Assembly: GCF_039542385.1 (NCBI RefSeq)
Contig: NZ_BAABIA010000002.1
Span: 248,001 to 312,000 of the forward strand
Length of the DNA: 64,000 nucleotides
Source: Prosthecobacter algae
GTDB taxonomy: Bacteria; Verrucomicrobiota; Verrucomicrobiia; Verrucomicrobiales; Verrucomicrobiaceae
Reading direction: 5' to 3'
The position numbers were made by a program, and so were the translations under genes. The notes below the pieces were generated by a model. That model saw only the letters and a list, made by a program, of their open reading frames with translations, had not been told where the DNA came from and did no database searches. Shown in pieces: positions 36,352 through 46,172 of the stretch (position 1 is the first letter of the stretch; every line of letters starts with the position of its first letter).

Positions 36352-37149
36352 ATGCGTCCCTTTTTCGCCCTGCTGGTCCTCACCCTCTGCCCCCTCGTGC
36401 ATGGGGAGGCACCACCTCTCCAGCAATGGATTGATGAAGCCATCCAGGCGGGTGGCGGCATCGTCACAGTGCCTGAAGGGACTCATGTCCTGGACCAGGG
36501 GCTCATCCTCAAAAAGGCCAAAAAACTGGCCTTCCGCGGCGTGAACAAGGAGCGATGCATCCTGAAGCTACGAACCCCGGCAGATCCCTCCACGTCTTCT
36601 GCTCTCATCACCCTCACGGGTACAGGTGAAACGCTGGAAATTGCCAACCTCACCCTGGATGGCTCCTTTGAAAACAAAGGCCAGGTGACCGACCTGATCC
36701 GGTTGGATGGCATGACGGCCCCGGCAAAGGCCGCCTTCAAAGACATCACCATCCGCGACTGTCTGCTGCAAAACTTTTTAGCCAGCGGTGTGCTCTTCCA
36801 CAACACGGAAGGCGGCGGGGTCGAACGCTGCAGCTTCCGGGACGGCGGAGCCCAAGCGGTGGGTTTCTGGAATTTCTCCAAGGACTGCACTGCCCGTGGA
36901 AATCGAATCACCCGAGTCCGCAAGGCCTTTGATCTTCTCAACTCCAGCGCCTGCCTGATCGAAGGCAACGAAGTGGGCGAATGTGAAACCGGCGTGAGCA
37001 TCTTGAACGAACAGCCCGCGACCGACAAGGAACGCCACATCCTCCGCAACAATGGCTTTTCCAACTCGTTCCTTTTTGTCCAACCCGGTAGCACACCGCA
37101 GCCGCTGACCGAGGCCAATGACGGCCTCATCCCCTTCCCCAAGAACTGA
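36352..37149 (+). CDS. Secreted right-handed beta-helix protein
   Basis: 265 aa from the ATG at 36352, with signal peptide ending near LVHGEA; a GTG at 36325 is less likely. The sequence has the short-repeat pattern of parallel beta-helix proteins (pectate-lyase-like/NosD fold): IVTVPEGTHVL, LAFRGVNKERCIL, LEIANLTLDGSF, ITIRDCLLQNF, NRITRVRKAFDL, NEVGECETGVSI. No catalytic site can be assigned. The polysaccharide-lyase fold is common, but a plain structural or glycan-binding role is equally possible. It is followed 27 bp later by an SGNH hydrolase, a plausible partner in carbohydrate modification. Confidence 0.75.
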   Translation: MRPFFALLVLTLCPLVHGEAPPLQQWIDEAIQAGGGIVTVPEGTHVLDQGLILKKAKKLAFRGVNKERCILKLRTPADPSTSSALITLTGTGETLEIANLTLDGSFENKGQVTDLIRLDGMTAPAKAAFKDITIRDCLLQNFLASGVLFHNTEGGGVERCSFRDGGAQAVGFWNFSKDCTARGNRITRVRKAFDLLNSSACLIEGNEVGECETGVSILNEQPATDKERHILRNNGFSNSFLFVQPGSTPQPLTEANDGLIPFPKN

Positions 37150-37176
37150 TCTCTACCAACACCTTTCAGCCTCCTC

Positions 37177-37857
37177 ATGAAGTCCGCGCTTGTTCTCAGC
37201 CTGTTTCTGGCCGCCTCCTGTTTAGTCGCTCAGGAATCCACCCCACGTCCGAACCCGCAGCGTTTTGCCAAGGAAATCGCCGCCTTGGCCGCGAAGCCAG
37301 CCGACAAGGGCGGCATTGTCTTCACCGGTAGTTCCAGCATCCGTCTGTGGAAGACCCTCAACGAAGATTTCCCAGGACTGCCCGTGCTGAACTGCGGCTT
37401 TGGCGGCAGCGTGGCCAATGATCTCATCGTTCACTTCGACACGGTAGTGGCCCGCCATGAACCCAAGCTGCTGGTGACCTACACTGGCAGCAACGACATC
37501 AATGCCAAATTGACGCCGCTGGAGGCTTTGGCAGATTACACCCGATTTCTGGACATGGTGCATGCAAATCTGCCAATGACCCGCGTCATCGTCACCTCCG
37601 TGAAGATCGGTGAAAAACGCATCGCCCAGATTCCGCAAGTAAAGGAACTCAATCGCCTGCTGCAGGCCTGGATTCAGGGCAAAGACTGGGTGCGCTATGT
37701 GGACTGCACCAGCTACTTGGCGGATGAAAAGGGGCACCCCATCCGCAAATATTACGTCAAAGATCTGCTGCACCTCAGCCCTGCTGGCTATGCCAAGTGG
37801 ACCCAAACTCTGGACCCCATCCTGCGTGAAGAATGGGCCAAGGTCTCCCAGCCTTGA
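37177..37857 (+). CDS. Secreted SGNH/GDSL-type hydrolase
   Basis: 226 aa with a signal peptide ending near SCLVAQ. All four SGNH blocks are visible: Ser in FTGSSSIRLW, Gly in NCGFGGS, Asn in YTGSNDI, and Asp-x-x-His in DLLHLSPAGY. This matches the esterase/lipase-like family that removes acyl or acetyl groups from glycans, lipids or peptidoglycan. The Cys near the cleavage site (AASC) could also act as a lipobox, so it may be a lipoprotein. Substrate unknown. Confidence 0.85.
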   Translation: MKSALVLSLFLAASCLVAQESTPRPNPQRFAKEIAALAAKPADKGGIVFTGSSSIRLWKTLNEDFPGLPVLNCGFGGSVANDLIVHFDTVVARHEPKLLVTYTGSNDINAKLTPLEALADYTRFLDMVHANLPMTRVIVTSVKIGEKRIAQIPQVKELNRLLQAWIQGKDWVRYVDCTSYLADEKGHPIRKYYVKDLLHLSPAGYAKWTQTLDPILREEWAKVSQP

Positions 37858-37865
37858 AAGCTAGG

Positions 37866-37896
37866 GGCCGTCCGGGCGGGAGACCGCCGGGTGGCC
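37866..37896. terminator. GC-rich hairpin between convergent genes
   Basis: Interrupted stem: GGCC (37866-37869) with GGCC (37893-37896), and inner GGCGG (37875-37879) with CCGCC (37884-37888). It sits in the 39-bp gap between the SGNH hydrolase gene and ppnP and could end transcripts from both sides. There is no T-run. Confidence 0.35.
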
Positions 37897-38226
37897 TCAG
37901 TCAATGAAGGAACAGATGTACTCGAAGATGCCGGCAGAGACAGCGATTTCGAAGCCTGACTTGGCCGGCACGTCGAAGTACTCACCACCATTGTAAACGA
38001 TCTTTTCGTCGCTGCCGTCGAGCTTGACCTCGCAAGTACCGGCTACGACTTCCATGCGCTCGGCCTTATCAGTGCCGAAGTGGTAGGACCCAGGATAGAT
38101 CAGACCCAGCGTCTTTTTGCTACCATCGGGGAACAGCACGCTATGGCTGACGACTTTGCCGTCAAAATAGATGTTGGCTTTGGTGACGGCGGTGACGTTG
38201 GTAAACTCGGCTGGAATAGCGGACAT
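37897..38226 (-). CDS. ppnP: Pyrimidine/purine nucleoside phosphorylase PpnP (YaiE/UPF0345 family)
   Basis: 109-aa single-domain cupin; the E. coli protein has 94 aa. Landmarks are ANIYFDGKVVSHSV, the LGLIYPGSYHFGTDKAERMEV stretch and the closing GEYFDVPAKSGFEI. The family catalyses reversible phosphorolysis of several nucleosides to the base and ribose-1-phosphate in the cytoplasm. No operon partner; the convergent neighbour is the SGNH hydrolase. Confidence 0.92.
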   Translation of the reverse strand: MSAIPAEFTNVTAVTKANIYFDGKVVSHSVLFPDGSKKTLGLIYPGSYHFGTDKAERMEVVAGTCEVKLDGSDEKIVYNGGEYFDVPAKSGFEIAVSAGIFEYICSFID

Positions 38227-38332
38227 GAGGCGCGCAGAATGGCAAGAGTTCCGCCAGGCTCAAGCTCCACCTTGCCCAATTCTGGGTTATCACCGGGTTT
38301 CTTTCGCCATGAATGGGAGGCTAGGCTCCTCG

Positions 38333-38740
38333 TTACTCCGACAATTCTTTGGGCGAGCGGTGCAACCGAGGTCTGAAGGGCTCAGTCAGTGCCGTTTCAA
38401 AATCATAGCCGCCCGCGAAGTCTTCGAGACTGTCTCCCTCGTTTTTGCCGAAGTAGCTGGTCTCAATCAGGTTATAAACGATGTTTCCTACATCTTCCCC
38501 CTGGTGAAGGCCCCATTCGCTGAGAATGGTGAAGGCCATCGGCCCATATTCAGCGATGGCATGCTGGCGCACCCCTTCTAGGACTTCCTGGCCAGTGACA
38601 TGCTGGTCCTCCTGCCCTTCACGAAAGTGCTTTACCGCAACATGCAGAGCATCCCGCACAAACTCATAAGCATGAGGGTGATAGCGGGGATCTTTCTCTA
38701 CTGCCTGGTGAATGGCATAGTGGAAGGGGAGGTCGGACAT
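38333..38740 (-). CDS. Minf_1886 family (Verrucomicrobia/Planctomycetes-restricted) protein
   Basis: 135 aa from the ATG at 38740; the frame extends 22 codons upstream. Landmarks YHPHAYEFVRDALHVAV near residue 20 and FGKNEGDSLEDFAGGYDFE near 105 are what I associate with the Minf_1886 (TIGR04138-type) family, found essentially in the PVC superphylum. The function is unknown. No signal peptide, no membrane helices; probably cytoplasmic. Confidence 0.75.
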   Translation of the reverse strand: MSDLPFHYAIHQAVEKDPRYHPHAYEFVRDALHVAVKHFREGQEDQHVTGQEVLEGVRQHAIAEYGPMAFTILSEWGLHQGEDVGNIVYNLIETSYFGKNEGDSLEDFAGGYDFETALTEPFRPRLHRSPKELSE

Positions 38741-38794
38741 ACCTGAGATACGAGCGTCACTTGGTAATCTCCGAACCGGAAAGGGACAACTCCA

Positions 38795-38838
38795 AATCAA
38801 ATGCAAACAGCCTGAGAGAGCAAAAGCCTCTCAGGCTG
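38795..38838 (-). terminator. Strong hairpin after the sugar isomerase gene
   Basis: Perfect 11-bp stem (CAGCCTGAGAG at 38808-38818, CTCTCAGGCTG at 38828-38838) with a 9-nt loop, 25 bp beyond the stop of the minus-strand isomerase gene and followed on that strand by a T-rich stretch (TTTGCATTTGATTT). Rho-independent terminator. Confidence 0.75.
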
Positions 38839-38862
38839 CAGGACGGGATCAACCCGGGAAAC

Positions 38863-39894
<1,032 letters not shown>

Positions 39895-40030
39895 AGGATT
39901 TTAAAATCAGAAGTCGATGGTTGTGAAGAATGGACGGAAAAAAGGGAAGTAAAAACGATCCGTCCAAAGATCAAATTGCGCAGTTTATGCAGCCTTTTTC
40001 AGGCAAGGTGCCAAAAGCGGCGGATGGGGA

Positions 40031-42274
40031 TCAGATCTGCTTTTTGGGCTCTTCCTCATCCCAGTTCGCATCGTAGTAACTGGAGGAGTAATAGTAATAG
40101 TGGTAGTGGTTGGCCCTCTTGGTAAAGTCAACACCGTTGAGCACAAAGCCGTAAAAGTGACCGCCGAGTTTTTTCAGGGACTGAACTGCATCCTCGACAT
40201 CCTTACGCAGGGTGACGCCACAGCGCACCACAATGACAATGCCTTCGGCATGATGCTGAAGGAAGGCAGTCTCGCTCAATCCCAGGACAGGCGGAGTGTC
40301 CAGGATGATGCGGTCATACTTCATTTTCAGCTCATCGAGCAGGGCCGCGAATACACCGGAATTCAGCAATTCCGTCGTCCCTGGAACGACGGCACCACGA
40401 GAGATCGTCCACAGATTGTCCGTGGAGGATTTTTTGATGCATTCATCCAGAGTCGCGCGCCCAGTCAGAAGATCGGTCATGCCCACCACATTGGAGGCAC
40501 CGACCACATTGTGAACGCGACCGCGACGAAGATCGCAATCAATCAGCAAAGTGCGATCGCCAAGGGAGGAAAACGCCCAAGAGATGTTGGCTGAGACGGT
40601 CGTTTTGCCTTCACCAGGACGCGCACTGGTGATCATGATGACTCGACCATCCCCTTTGGGGCCTCGGTTGAGTAGGATGCTGCTGCGAATCAGACGGAAG
40701 TTCTCCAGAAGTGCATTGGGCACCGTGGAGCCAATGGCCGGAGACCGGTTCAGTTCCTCAAGAATTTTAGGATCCGTAAGGGGTACCAAGCCAATGCCTG
40801 TGATGCCGAGGCTGCCTTCAAATTCGTTGAGTTCGACCACAGAGCTGTCGAAACGCTTGAGCAGGAAAGGGACGCCACCTGCCAAGCCCAACCCAAGAAG
40901 AGCGCCCATCATCAAGAGTCTGGACTTGTTGGGAGAAATGGGCACGCCATCGCGCAGATTGGTGAATCCGCGGAACTCCAGGGTGAGCGAAGAGCTGTCG
41001 GAATCGAACTCCAGACTTTCCACACGCTGGCTGAGCTTTTCATAAGCCTTGTCCCAGGCAAGCTGGCTTTTTTCCAGGAGGTCGTAATCCTGCTTTTTGA
41101 TATCAAAGGTCTTGGTGGAGAGATGATACTCGGGAAGTTTGCTTTCCAGTTCCTGGACCTTTTCCGCCAAGCGGTCTTTCTCCAAAGCAAAGGCGGATAA
41201 AGCCACTTGCAATTCGATTTCGAGAGCGGCCTCGACCTGCTTGAGCTCATCCACCAGCTTCTGCACCTCGGGATGTCCATCGAGGAATTTGAGGCGGGCA
41301 AAACGAATCTTTTCTTCCAGGGAACGCTTGTTTTTCTCAAGTTCCTGCCAAGGCTTCAGCCCGTCCACCATGTTAGGCTGGACCACTAGCTGGGTTACTT
41401 TTTTGTCGGTGGAAGGGCTGCTGAAGGTGAATGGGGCAGCACCCCCTGCTTTACGAACCACACGTCCCGCTTCCAGCGGGTCTTTTTCACCCTCCGTGAA
41501 ACTGGTCACAAGCGATAGCTTGCCGACGACATCCAGAACACTCTGCTGCTGGCTCAGTACCGCATTGATTTCTTCATGCTCCTTCAGGCGGTATTTCGTC
41601 CTGACAATGTCCACGGGGATGTTACTCAACCGCTCCATTTCAATCTGCGCGCTGGCGAGGGCGCTTTGCTCCTCAAACTTCAACTTGTTGTCCAACTGCT
41701 CCGAGACCTTTTTGCGGACTTCACTGATCTCCTGAGCATAGCGTTTGATGGCCTGCTCGCGATATTCATCACGCATCTTGAGACGGACTTCCTCAAAAAC
41801 CTCAACGAGCGCCTTGGGCATGTCCCGGACAACTTCCGGCGACAAGGAGACGATGAGGATTTCCAGGTGGCTTTGGTCCAGCATCGTGACGCGGCAAACC
41901 CGCAACACCGTATCCCGGAGGTAATCGTAGGTGGTGGTGGAATCTGCGATACCTATCTTCTTGGCCGCTTCCAAAACCAGATAGCCGGACATCATCTGAT
42001 CCGAAAGGGCCCGGAGCTGGCGGTAAGTGCGGTCGCCATCCGGCAGTCCCTGGGCGGCATCATTGGCGACAATGAAGGAATTTACCCGGACGAGCGACTG
42101 GGACTGATAAGCCGCACTGGCATAAACAAAGTAGCAGGTGGCTGCCAGAACCCCGTTCATCATCAGGATGATCATGAGACGCCAATACTCATCGTATCCC
42201 AAAATGATCCGCATGATGGTAGAACCATCGAGCTTCGAAGATTTGGAACTGGAACTGTTTGCTTTAGAATTCAT
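40031..42274 (-). CDS. Wzc-like polysaccharide co-polymerase with BY-kinase domain
   Basis: 747 aa from the ATG at 42274. The N-terminal Wzz domain has membrane helices near residues 25-45 and 455-475, flanking a long periplasmic coiled-coil region. The C-terminal cytoplasmic bacterial tyrosine kinase has Walker A SARPGEGKTTV near 553, Walker A' LLIDCDLRRG near 582 and Walker B ILDTPPVLG near 662, and ends in a Tyr cluster (HYHYYYYSSSYYD) that is the autophosphorylation tail. The family controls chain length and export of capsular or exopolysaccharide with a Wza-type channel, encoded upstream. No glycosyltransferase or flippase genes are in this window. Confidence 0.92.
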   Translation of the reverse strand: MNSKANSSSSKSSKLDGSTIMRIILGYDEYWRLMIILMMNGVLAATCYFVYASAAYQSQSLVRVNSFIVANDAAQGLPDGDRTYRQLRALSDQMMSGYLVLEAAKKIGIADSTTTYDYLRDTVLRVCRVTMLDQSHLEILIVSLSPEVVRDMPKALVEVFEEVRLKMRDEYREQAIKRYAQEISEVRKKVSEQLDNKLKFEEQSALASAQIEMERLSNIPVDIVRTKYRLKEHEEINAVLSQQQSVLDVVGKLSLVTSFTEGEKDPLEAGRVVRKAGGAAPFTFSSPSTDKKVTQLVVQPNMVDGLKPWQELEKNKRSLEEKIRFARLKFLDGHPEVQKLVDELKQVEAALEIELQVALSAFALEKDRLAEKVQELESKLPEYHLSTKTFDIKKQDYDLLEKSQLAWDKAYEKLSQRVESLEFDSDSSSLTLEFRGFTNLRDGVPISPNKSRLLMMGALLGLGLAGGVPFLLKRFDSSVVELNEFEGSLGITGIGLVPLTDPKILEELNRSPAIGSTVPNALLENFRLIRSSILLNRGPKGDGRVIMITSARPGEGKTTVSANISWAFSSLGDRTLLIDCDLRRGRVHNVVGASNVVGMTDLLTGRATLDECIKKSSTDNLWTISRGAVVPGTTELLNSGVFAALLDELKMKYDRIILDTPPVLGLSETAFLQHHAEGIVIVVRCGVTLRKDVEDAVQSLKKLGGHFYGFVLNGVDFTKRANHYHYYYYSSSYYDANWDEEEPKKQI

Positions 42275-42367
42275 AGCATGAAAAGCCACCTGATGCGGGA
42301 AGCCAGCAGCGACAGTCGCAACGGTTCAACATGGCAGCTTGGTGTGCGGAAGCACCCAATAATGTGA

Positions 42368-43072
42368 TTAAAATCCGAAGACTTTTTCAGGCACGTTGAT
42401 GATGTCACCCTCAGCAATGCCTGGGTCTTCAGCCTCACCTTTCATGATGGGGCGCATGTCGATGACCGATTTCTTGCGACGTCCGTTGGCATCGAACCTG
42501 AAAATCTCGACCTTATCCAAAGTCGCAAACTTGCCGAGCCCACCACTAATCAGCAGGGCTTCATAAACACCCACCGTCTTTCCTGGAGGAACAGGGATGG
42601 CATGGCCGCCAGTGCGGGGGACGCTGCCCGTGATGTAAATCAAAACGCGAGGGATGCTGGCCGTCGCTGCACCGCCGCCGCCCACCGCCGTCGAATTAGC
42701 CACACTTGGAGTACGTTCGACGATGACCGTGGCTTCTTTGAGCTGGGTCTTCAGCAGAAACTCCCGAACGCGAGGCTCAGCTTCTTCGCGGGACAGCCCG
42801 GCGACAGTCACCCGGCCAGCACGCGGTATAACGATGTAACCGCCTTCTCTCACCAAATAACTGCCATTGAGAGTGAGGTCTTCCTTCACGAACAGCTCAA
42901 GCTGGTCACCCGCAAGAAACACCGGACGCGCAGGCGCTGGCGGTGCCCCGGAAATCCTTGGGGCCACGGGCATGAGATCTTGAGTAGGCTCGGTTGTACA
43001 TTGCGGAAGCAACGAAATCAGCAGCAGCACCCCGCAGAGTTTCGAGGGAGAATTAAAACGGGTAAACGTCAT
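42368..43072 (-). CDS. Wza-like polysaccharide export lipoprotein
   Basis: 234 aa from the ATG at 43072. Signal peptide with lipobox LLPQC. The Poly_export domain is visible as LAGDQLELFVKEDLTLNGSY, with IPRAGRVTVAGLSREEAE following, then a SLBB-type domain to the C-terminus (SVPRTGGHAIPVPPGKTV, IINVPEKVFGF). It is shorter than E. coli Wza (379 aa) and lacks the C-terminal amphipathic barrel helix, so another outer-membrane protein is needed to form the pore; the barrel gene upstream is a candidate. The downstream kinase gene begins 93 bp later. Confidence 0.88.
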   Translation of the reverse strand: MTFTRFNSPSKLCGVLLLISLLPQCTTEPTQDLMPVAPRISGAPPAPARPVFLAGDQLELFVKEDLTLNGSYLVREGGYIVIPRAGRVTVAGLSREEAEPRVREFLLKTQLKEATVIVERTPSVANSTAVGGGGAATASIPRVLIYITGSVPRTGGHAIPVPPGKTVGVYEALLISGGLGKFATLDKVEIFRFDANGRRKKSVIDMRPIMKGEAEDPGIAEGDIINVPEKVFGF

Positions 43073-43119
43073 CACGGGCAGTCTGGTCTGGTCCTAAATC
43101 GTCTGGCTGGTAAAATACG

Positions 43120-43153
43120 GAGGAGGATTGACAAAAATTTATCAATCCTCCTC
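43120..43153 (-). terminator. 12-bp-stem hairpin inside the polysaccharide operon
   Basis: Perfect stem GAGGAGGATTGA (43120-43131) with TCAATCCTCCTC (43142-43153) and a 10-nt AT-rich loop. It lies 24 bp after the stop of the EF-hand protein gene and 47 bp before the wza-like start, followed on the minus strand by CGTATTTTACC. It acts as a terminator or attenuator that would lower expression of the export genes relative to the two secreted proteins. Confidence 0.65.
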
Positions 43154-43177
43154 GAAACTGAGAAATGCGCTATTTAA

Positions 43178-44092
43178 TTAGTAGCTGCCATTTGGACTGA
43201 TCCAGACGCCTTCGTTGTTGCCGTTGATGAATTCTTTAGGCGACGGGGTTGGCTGCACCGTGAAAAGAATGTGGTCAAAGCTGGTCCGGAAGCTCTTGAA
43301 AAGAGGCTTTTTCTCAGGAGCTGGCTCAGGAGTTTTACCGAAGGTCTTGCCCGATGTTTTGCCGGAGGTCAGATCTGCATAACCAGCTTCACCGATAGCG
43401 CGGTGAGAGCAGGTGATCAGGAGACGGACATCACCCGTGTGGATGGGGGAGGAAGAAACGCCTTCCACGAACACAAAACGAGGGACTTCCAGAGGAAGGT
43501 TGTAAGGGTAGGTCTTGTATTGGGTGGCGAACTCTACCACACGCTTGGCCGGATCTCTGGAATCCAAAAGAAGCTGCTTCTTGGAGGAGTCTTTCCAAAC
43601 GCGAATGTGGCCCATGGAGGCGATTTCCTCGTCAAAAGAAGCAAACTCACCCGTTTTGGCCGAACGATTGATGCCTTCGACTTCAAGGGTGACGACCACT
43701 TCGCCATCGAAATCAATGCGGTATGGGACCAGACGGATCACCACACGGGTGCGCTCGCCCACGCCAAGGATCATTCCAGGAGGGGTGGCTTCGAAAGCAC
43801 CGTTGTCGGCAGGATCGGTATTGCTGATGGTGCCGTCATGGTTCATGTCGGCATCCATATCCATCTTGGCGATCTGACGCTCGCGGTCGCGCCAGCTATT
43901 GACGCGCTGGCCGAAATACTTGTGGAAATCAGCGGGGATGTCCCGGTTGGTTTGCAAAGCAGGAGGGGTCGGCTCGACCACACCTTTAGGATCACCTGCA
44001 AGTGCGGACATGGTGGAACCGAGCACCAGGGCGGAGATCACGTTCGTCAGTCTGTTTGATTTCATGTTGGAATACCGTTTACCTGTTTTCAT
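43178..44092 (-). CDS. Secreted EF-hand protein of the polysaccharide operon, function unknown
   Basis: 304 aa with a signal peptide ending near STMSALA; a start at 44065 would shorten the leader by nine residues. A dockerin/EF-hand-like calcium loop lies at MDADMNHDGTISNTD near residue 80. The following beta-rich domain (residues 100-230) includes VGERTRVVIRLVPYRIDFDG and a closing DVRLLITCSHRA. A short repeat, TSGKTSGKTFGKT, forms a flexible linker before the last 50 residues. Not recognised as a known family. Position between an outer-membrane barrel and Wza/Wzc homologues suggests a role in matrix assembly or anchoring. Confidence 0.75.
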   Translation of the reverse strand: MKTGKRYSNMKSNRLTNVISALVLGSTMSALAGDPKGVVEPTPPALQTNRDIPADFHKYFGQRVNSWRDRERQIAKMDMDADMNHDGTISNTDPADNGAFEATPPGMILGVGERTRVVIRLVPYRIDFDGEVVVTLEVEGINRSAKTGEFASFDEEIASMGHIRVWKDSSKKQLLLDSRDPAKRVVEFATQYKTYPYNLPLEVPRFVFVEGVSSSPIHTGDVRLLITCSHRAIGEAGYADLTSGKTSGKTFGKTPEPAPEKKPLFKSFRTSFDHILFTVQPTPSPKEFINGNNEGVWISPNGSY

Positions 44093-44145
44093 AGATTTCT
44101 CAAGTTTTGGAAGTGCGTTCGGAGCGTCTCGTCGAGGGCGAAAAA

Positions 44146-45819
44146 TTAGAAGTAACGGCGCATGGAGACGCCAAAGAAGTGTTCGGTGAACGGGTTGACG
44201 TCGCTGTTCATCTCCTCGTATTGGTAGAAGACATTGCCAGTCAGGCGGTGGCTGAACTGCTGATTAACTTCCACGCGATACAGCCAGCGGGCGGAATCGT
44301 CGGTAGTGGTCGACTGATCGACCTGGTCATACAAGGCCATAGCCCGGATGGCGGTGAAATCCAGAGGGAGGTAGGTCATGATCATACCAGCGCCGAAACG
44401 ATCACGGATCGGGAAGCGGTTGTTGACCGAAGTTTCGTTTTCTGCGTATTGCACGAAAGCATCAATATTGAAGCGGGAGGTGATTCTCTGATCGATCCCG
44501 TAACGACCATAGGTAGAGCGACGAGTGTCAGCCTGGAACTCATTGTATTGGTAGCCTTGTCCCACAGCCAGGTAATGACGAGTGGAGCGGGTGATGGTGT
44601 GATCCAATTCAAATCTCCAGATGAAGTCGTTGGTTTCTGGAGCATCGCCCGTCCGGAATGCGTAACCAGCAGCACCGAGCCAGTTGAGGTTTTCTGTCAA
44701 ACGGCCCGTAAGCTGCAGTTCGAGCTGATGAAGGAGACTGCGGTAGCCGTCGTTGGAGACGTACTGATAGCTGAAGCGGGGAGCAAAAGGGATGGTGGAA
44801 CCTTCATACTGCATGAACAATTCCAGAAAATCACGCGTGCCGTGGTCATCGAAAGAGAAGCTGGTCCAATAATCCGAATGCTCGATACCAGAGCCGAAAC
44901 GCCACTGATTGTCGAACAACGGCCGGGAAGCCCGGAAACCAACGGTATTAACGAAGAATGCCTGATTACTGCTGTAGAAATCGTTGGAGCGGTCGGACAG
45001 GAAACCAAAATAGTAACGGCCAGCACGATCAACACCGGGGGAATCTGCATCCACAAAAACATCCAAACCGGAACGACCGAGGAATTCGTCAAAGAAGAGA
45101 ATTTCCCATTCCCCGAGTTGCTCATTGAGGTTGAAACGGAAGAGGAGACCTGGATTGGCAGAATTTCCAAGACGGAAGGCCAACTCATTTTCCATAGGAA
45201 GGTAAATGAGATTGGCCGCAACTGACAAGTAGATCGAATCCGAAAGGCGGAGCAGACCACGAACACCCACTTCAACGAAGGCAGCCCAGCCGTCGTCATT
45301 CTGGTCGAGATCTGTGCCGGGCAATTCTCCATTAAAATCCGAAAAGATCACACCCGCACCCGCGAAGAGAACATCAAAATAAAGGGGACCTGCCTTGATG
45401 TGGGCAAGTTCTGGATTGAACTCGCGCGTCAGGATATTGAAGTTGCCATCGACCGTAAAAGAAGCGCGCTGCAATCTGTCGGTCTCGACTGTAAAAGCGT
45501 CATGTCCGGTGAAAACACCCAATCCCTTGTTAATCGGTCGAAAGAAGTCTTGATTCCGCTGATAAAAATCAGGGTTGTTGTCATAGTAACGGAACAGATC
45601 TGTCGCCACCAACCCACGAGTATCGGGACCTTCGACGGAATCAGGAGACAGTCCAATGCCTAAACTTCTTGAATCTGCCGGGCCTCGCAGAAGCGTATCT
45701 TCAGCAATGGTAGGAAAATATCCAACCGTCTGCGTTTCAGTTGCGGGCAAGCCCGGCTCCGCAGCAACGCTATGTTGCGCTGTCACCACAGTGCCGACAA
45801 GTCCAACAAGACCGAGCAA
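44146..45819 (-). CDS. Outer-membrane beta-barrel protein of the polysaccharide operon (start possibly frameshifted)
   Basis: Open frame of 557 aa from a TTG at 45819. The protein ends in SMRRYF, with the C-terminal Phe of outer-membrane barrels, and has many strands with alternating aromatic residues from residue 150 on, for example YYFGFLSDRSNDFY and GAGMIMTYLPLDFTA. The first residues are only the second half of a signal peptide (LVGLVGTVVTAQHSVAA). A well-formed start, ATG at 45862, with basic residues is present upstream but out of frame: an A8 tract (T8 at 45845-45852 on the plus strand) would have to be A7 to join it. Family unclear; analogous to barrels that let polysaccharide pass the outer membrane. 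Confidence 0.75.
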   Translation of the reverse strand: MLGLVGLVGTVVTAQHSVAAEPGLPATETQTVGYFPTIAEDTLLRGPADSRSLGIGLSPDSVEGPDTRGLVATDLFRYYDNNPDFYQRNQDFFRPINKGLGVFTGHDAFTVETDRLQRASFTVDGNFNILTREFNPELAHIKAGPLYFDVLFAGAGVIFSDFNGELPGTDLDQNDDGWAAFVEVGVRGLLRLSDSIYLSVAANLIYLPMENELAFRLGNSANPGLLFRFNLNEQLGEWEILFFDEFLGRSGLDVFVDADSPGVDRAGRYYFGFLSDRSNDFYSSNQAFFVNTVGFRASRPLFDNQWRFGSGIEHSDYWTSFSFDDHGTRDFLELFMQYEGSTIPFAPRFSYQYVSNDGYRSLLHQLELQLTGRLTENLNWLGAAGYAFRTGDAPETNDFIWRFELDHTITRSTRHYLAVGQGYQYNEFQADTRRSTYGRYGIDQRITSRFNIDAFVQYAENETSVNNRFPIRDRFGAGMIMTYLPLDFTAIRAMALYDQVDQSTTTDDSARWLYRVEVNQQFSHRLTGNVFYQYEEMNSDVNPFTEHFFGVSMRRYF

Positions 45820-45896
45820 GCGTTTGGCGGATTGAAAAAAGAGATTTTTTTTGCATTGCCATAAATTTTAGAAGGAATCGAAGCTTGCACTCTGCC

Positions 45897-46172
45897 TCAT
45901 GCAGATCGCTTGGTGAAAAGACCGAATTGTTTCAACGAAGTGAGGTCTGCAAGTGTCAAACTGTGAACACAATGCGCCAAAATCCCAAGGAAAGGAACAA
46001 ACACTACCACTAAAATCCATAAAAAACGAGCCTTACCACTTCGAACGGTGGACCAAACACTGGTGATCGTCACCAGCACACTGAGAACATAGATCGCCAA
46101 GAGAGCCCAGAGGATCTCTGGGATGACGTTTTGCGCATTAAGCGTCAAAAGGCGGATCAAAATGTTAATCAT
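45897..46172 (-). CDS. Small two-helix membrane protein (PLDc_N-like)
   Basis: 91 aa. Two hydrophobic segments at about residues 18-40 and 49-68, with LWALLAIYVLSVLVTITSVW and ARFLWILVVVFVPFLGILAHC, in the spacing of the phospholipase D N-terminal (PLDc_N) domain found alone in many small proteins; the WxxxxxxxPxxG pattern is present. Function unknown. It lies 34 bp upstream of the possible start of the barrel gene, so it may be the first gene of the polysaccharide operon. Confidence 0.65.
   Translation of the reverse strand: MINILIRLLTLNAQNVIPEILWALLAIYVLSVLVTITSVWSTVRSGKARFLWILVVVFVPFLGILAHCVHSLTLADLTSLKQFGLFTKRSA

Noticed and set aside
44107-45225. 372-codon open frame antisense to the polysaccharide barrel gene
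   Set aside because: No start context, no domain, low-complexity composition; the minus-strand barrel reading is coherent to its C-terminal Phe.
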